64,000 bases of DNA from Rhynchopus sp. YZ270_cl-10 (lineage: Eukaryota; Euglenozoa; Diplonemea; Diplonemida; Diplonemidae). The notes under the pieces are model-generated. The model saw nothing but the letters and a program-made list of their open reading frames with translations, was not told where the DNA came from and ran no database searches. The stretch spans positions 1,054,001 to 1,118,000 of the forward strand of contig OZ037883.1 of assembly GCA_964035575.1 (NCBI GenBank). The letters run 5' to 3'. The position numbers were made by a program, and so were the translations under genes. Positions 60,707-64,000 of the stretch are shown here, piece by piece (the stretch's first letter is position 1; the number at the start of each line of letters is the position of its first letter).

Positions 60707-62578
60707 ATGATGATGCGCAAATGCGGAGCTGCGTTGCTTCTTCTGTCGACTGCGATGTGTGCGGATGCGGATGTGGGTGGGCACACTGAGATGGACGGCC
60801 GGGATGCTGGCGTGCTGACGAGGTCGCGTCAGCGTGGGTCGAGTCGCGGAGGGATGTCCCGTGGCGGGGGGAGTCGCTACAGGGGCAGGAGCAGGAGCTG
60901 GAGCAGGAGCGGTGGCCGCAGCAGCAGCCGCCACAGTGGTCGCAGCAGCAGTCGCCACGGCGGTCGCGTGGGGAAGTGGAACAAGGGTGAGAAGGAGAAG
61001 CAGGAGAGGTGGGGAGGTGGCAGGACCTGGAAGGGCAAGTACGAGAAGTGGGGTAAGAAGGAGTACAAGAAGAAGGGCAAGTACGAGAGGGGCTGCAAGA
61101 CCAAGTCACCCGGTGGCAGTCCGCCGTCGCCGCCGTCGCCGCCATGGTGGAGCAAGACGTACTCGCCTTCGGGACCACCCCCAAGGCCGCCTACACCTCC
61201 TACACCGCCGACAGGGGGCAGGACGGACTCTCCTTCGGGACCACCGCCAAGGCCGCCTACACCGCCTACACCACCCACTCCGCCGACAGGGGGCAGGACG
61301 GACTCGCCTTCGGGACCACCGCCACGCCCGCCTACGCCTCCAGGAGGGAACACAGACTCGCCTGCTGGGACACCACCACCGACACCACCGACACCACCAT
61401 CGCCACCAACCCCAGAGGGCAACACAGACTCTCCGTCCGGCACACCACCATCGCCACCGACCCCACCCACACCACCGACACCGCCAACCCCAGAGGGCAA
61501 CACGGACTCACCTGCTGGGACACCGCCAACACCACCATCGCCACCCACGCCACCAACACCGCCAACCCCAGAGGGGAACACAGACTCCCCGTCCGGCACA
61601 CCACCGACACCACCATCGCCGCCAACCCCAGAGGGCAACACCAACTCACCTGCTGGGACACCACCAACACCACCATCGCCACCAACCCCAGAAGGGAACA
61701 CAAACTCACCTGCTGGGACACCGCCGACACCACCGACACCACCATCGCCACCCACACCAGAGGGGAACACAAACTCACCTGCTGGCACACCGCCGACCCC
61801 ACCCACACCAACAGGGGGGGAGACAACAGAGCCCTGTGTGGACGGCGGGGAGCCCGTTGAGGTTGAGGTTGTGAGCCCAGAAGGCACTGTGGACAGCTTT
61901 GGGGCAGGCGAGGAGGTTAGGGAGGGGATGCACCCGAACGGGGAGCCCTCGGTGACGTTTGCGAACTTCCCGCCCGCCTTTGTGCAGGCGAACATGGCGG
62001 CGTTCTTCCCGGTGGACATTGCGGGTGTGATTGGGGCGGACAACGTGCTGCGCGTGGCCTGCCCGTTCAACTGTGAGGAGAAGCCGTGCGAGGTGCTTGT
62101 GGCGACGTACCACTGCCCACCGTGCTCGACGCCCACAAACGGCGGGCTGGTGTCGCTGCTGCCTGATGCTGGGTGGGATACGGGGAGCTGTGCCCCGACG
62201 TTCCAGCAGGGTGTGGGCGTGGGTGTTGCGGACGACGGGGCAGACGGTGCGACGCACCCGACAGTTGCCTTCCGGAAGCTTGTGCCTGCGGGGACTGTTG
62301 AGGAGCTCCCTGCCCTGACTGCGCCGCTTGCGAACGTGGCGGTCTTCGTGCGGCAGGGTGCGACGGCGTGTGATGGGCTTGCGGACGAGACGGCCTGTAA
62401 CGCTGCGATGCCGGAGTGTGCTTGGGAGGCGGGTACCTCGGGGGAGGGAGCTGCCGGCATGTGTGTCTCCTCGTGGTGCCCTGATGACTTCACGCCCCCT
62501 GCCGCCACTTCCTCGTGCGCAACGTCCTGTGCTGGTGCTGGGGCTGGCAACGGAGGCGCCGCCGCCGGACCGGTCTGA
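60707..62578 (+). CDS. secreted Pro-rich / Cys-rich protein, array copy 3
   Basis: 623 residues, nearly identical to copy 2, with VGKWNK in place of VGWWNK. Signal peptide, basic region, Pro-rich blocks and Cys-containing domain are all intact. Unlike the other copies, only about 40 bp of array sequence precedes its ATG: the shared upstream motif is missing and the flank belongs to the REV1-like locus. If that motif is a promoter, this copy may depend on read-through or be silent. The combination of a copy-2 body and copy-1 3' flank indicates recombination or gene conversion among array units. Confidence 0.85.
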   Translation: MMMRKCGAALLLLSTAMCADADVGGHTEMDGRDAGVLTRSRQRGSSRGGMSRGGGSRYRGRSRSWSRSGGRSSSRHSGRSSSRHGGRVGKWNKGEKEKQERWGGGRTWKGKYEKWGKKEYKKKGKYERGCKTKSPGGSPPSPPSPPWWSKTYSPSGPPPRPPTPPTPPTGGRTDSPSGPPPRPPTPPTPPTPPTGGRTDSPSGPPPRPPTPPGGNTDSPAGTPPPTPPTPPSPPTPEGNTDSPSGTPPSPPTPPTPPTPPTPEGNTDSPAGTPPTPPSPPTPPTPPTPEGNTDSPSGTPPTPPSPPTPEGNTNSPAGTPPTPPSPPTPEGNTNSPAGTPPTPPTPPSPPTPEGNTNSPAGTPPTPPTPTGGETTEPCVDGGEPVEVEVVSPEGTVDSFGAGEEVREGMHPNGEPSVTFANFPPAFVQANMAAFFPVDIAGVIGADNVLRVACPFNCEEKPCEVLVATYHCPPCSTPTNGGLVSLLPDAGWDTGSCAPTFQQGVGVGVADDGADGATHPTVAFRKLVPAGTVEELPALTAPLANVAVFVRQGATACDGLADETACNAAMPECAWEAGTSGEGAAGMCVSSWCPDDFTPPAATSSCATSCAGAGAGNGGAAAGPV

Positions 62579-63643
62579 TGGAGGCTGATGATTATACATT
62601 ACATTATTGTTTTGCCTATAGTATACATATATTTGCAACGATGGTCGTTCGCTTCTACCTGTTTACCGCTTTACGGTTTTAGGGTTTACCTTTTTAGCAC
62701 CTCTTTGCCCGAGTTGTGTGTGCGGCGCACATTTGCACCTCACGCCTGCTCTGGAGCCTCTGCATTAGTTTGCAAACTGGCTTTCCCCTTTCCTCCTGCC
62801 CAGCCCGGGGTTTCATTCGAATTTGCCCTTGTCACCGTTTTCTTGCCGTTTATATTATTGGCAACAATCACTTTTACTATTATGAACCAGGAGATAGGTG
62901 GTTTTTCAGGTTCGCAGCTTGCTGGGGAAACCTGACGCTTTCATTTCAAACGAAGCAACCATTATTATTTTTTTTGTTAACGTCCGTCAACCAACACAAC
63001 ACAACACAACGTTGGACGGAACGGCACATTCATTTTTCAAGTTGTTTCTTTGCTTTCCCTCTCTTTGTCTTTCTTTGCACCTTTGCACTGTTACCTTGTT
63101 TTTCTTGTTGGGAAGCAGGAGCACCACCTTGTGGGTGTGTTTGCGCGCTGAATGACCGCTCATCCCGAGAGGCACTCCTTTCCCGTGCATTTTTTGCTCT
63201 CAACTCATTATATATATTTTTTGTTACCGTCCGTCAATACAACACAACGCAACACAACACAACGCAACGTTTGCCCTTGTTGGCTTTGTTGTGCTGCTGC
63301 TTGGACAGAGCTATATAGGTCTTCTTCATTTCTTCTTTGGAAATGCAGTTACACTAAAAAAATGAACAAACAAAAAACTAAAATTTGTCACACACTTTCT
63401 GGAATAGAGGGCAGGTTTGCATGCTTTATTCATGTCATTTATTACTGTTGTTGCTTTACTACAACAGACACTGCCCACCAGGAAAAGTGTGAGTGTGATT
63501 ATTTTCTTTCAAATGTTATCTTGCAGAAAACACTGTCTCTTCGGCAGCGAAGCGAGCGAATTTACAAAAATAAATAAATAAACAAATAAAAAAGATCACC
63601 ATTGTTTTTTTTGGTTCTGTTTTGCGTGTCCTCCCAGACAACC
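62579..63643 (+). other. 3' flank and spacer of array copy 3
   Basis: Non-coding, essentially the same as 20228-21292. Confidence 0.6.
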
Positions 63644-63666
63644 CTCACCTTTGCGATAATGTAGTC
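63644..63666 (+). promoter_or_regulatory. shared upstream motif before array copy 4
   Basis: CTCACCTTTGCGATAATGTA then GTC, 103 bp before the start codon, as in copy 2. Confidence 0.5.
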
Positions 63667-63746
63667 AACATTGTCGTTTCTTGTGTCACCCCAAAAAAGC
63701 AACAACGTCAGATTGAACCTATACACAAACACAACACAACACAACG

Positions 63747-64000
63747 ATGATGATGCGCAAATGCGGAGCTGCGTTGCTTCTTCTGTCGACTGCGATGTGT
63801 GCGGATGCGGATGTGGGTGGGCACACTGAGATGGACGGCCGGGATGCTGGCGTGCTGACGAGGTCGCGTCAGCGTGGGTCGAGTCGCGGAGGGATGTCCC
63901 GTGGCGGGGGGAGTCGCTACAGGGGCAGGAGCAGGAGCTGGAGCAGGAGCGGTGGCCGCAGCAGCAGCCGCCACAGTGGTCGCAGCAGCAGTCGCCACGG
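63747..64000 (+). CDS. secreted Pro-rich / Cys-rich protein, array copy 4 (cut by window end)
   Basis: The first 84 codons only. It has the same signal peptide and Arg/Ser/Gly-rich region as copy 2 (MSRGGGSRYRG form), and no difference from copy 2 is seen in the part present. It shows the distal array also has at least two units. Confidence 0.85.
   Translation, partial: MMMRKCGAALLLLSTAMCADADVGGHTEMDGRDAGVLTRSRQRGSSRGGMSRGGGSRYRGRSRSWSRSGGRSSSRHSGRSSSRH

Larger units (their letters stand above)
60667..64000 (+). repeat. distal copy of the Pro-rich/Cys-rich array
   Basis: From about 60667 (ACAACGTCAGATTGAACC) to the window end the sequence follows the 18-24 kb array. The gene body matches copy 2. 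The 3' flank 62579-63643 matches the flank of copy 1 with one visible difference (63130 T versus C). The next gene starts 3040 bp after the previous one, the same spacing as in the proximal array. The left junction cuts through the normal upstream region. Confidence 0.9.

Overview
This is a gene-sparse, intron-bearing eukaryotic nuclear window, most likely from a free-living flagellated protist. Evidence for a eukaryote: GT-AG introns whose reading phases match across junctions (positions 9658-11985, 28518-32476, 39508-41196, 49968-50556), secretory signal peptides, N-glycosylation sequons, a class I cyclic-nucleotide phosphodiesterase, a TRPV-like channel, a ropporin-like flagellar protein and two copies of a box C/D snoRNA. 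A euglenozoan (diplonemid-like) origin is my best inference. It rests on a kinetoplastid-like divergent nucleotidyl-cyclase domain, an arginase-fold protein without its metal ligands (one is known in Trypanosoma brucei), an APX/CcP-type peroxidase, and pyrimidine tracts plus AG just before several start codons, as trans-splicing would need. No spliced-leader gene is visible, so this stays a hypothesis.

Layout. 1-7.6 kb: the tail of an EF-hand-like protein, an intron-rich stretch with poorly resolved small exons, and a phosphodiesterase. 8.5-9.4 kb: a 9-bp satellite. 9.7-12.0 kb: a three-exon Gln-rich protein. 14.5-16.2 kb: a repeat-built type I membrane protein full of NxT sequons. 18.1-25.6 kb: a snoRNA, two tandem copies of a secreted Pro-rich/Cys-rich protein gene and a secreted peroxidase that shares their upstream motif. 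26.9-32.5 kb: the second snoRNA, a DUF5648-like/IQ protein and a four-exon TRPV-like channel whose first intron holds a hAT-like insertion. 33.6-37.6 kb: a 4-kb element with about 357-bp terminal inverted repeats. 39.5-52.5 kb: a WW-domain protein, a multipass membrane protein, an arginase-like pseudoenzyme, a 1.2-kb foldback palindrome, a PNGase F-like secreted protein, a ropporin-like protein and a secreted FAD oxidoreductase. 54.3-60.5 kb: a 1625-residue protein with two cyclase-like domains and a REV1-like BRCT protein. 60.7-64 kb: a near-identical second block of the Pro-rich/Cys-rich array.

Theme: several genes serve the cell surface and secretory route (array proteins, sequon-rich membrane protein, PNGase F-like protein, peroxidase, FAD oxidase), and others serve flagellar or cyclic-nucleotide biology (phosphodiesterase, cyclase-like giant, ropporin-like protein, TRPV-like channel). 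Introns and intergenic DNA share short, structured dispersed repeats. The commonest starts with GTGACTAAGC, forms a small hairpin and is followed by a pyrimidine tract. Younger insertions with 8-bp target duplications interrupt it in two places.
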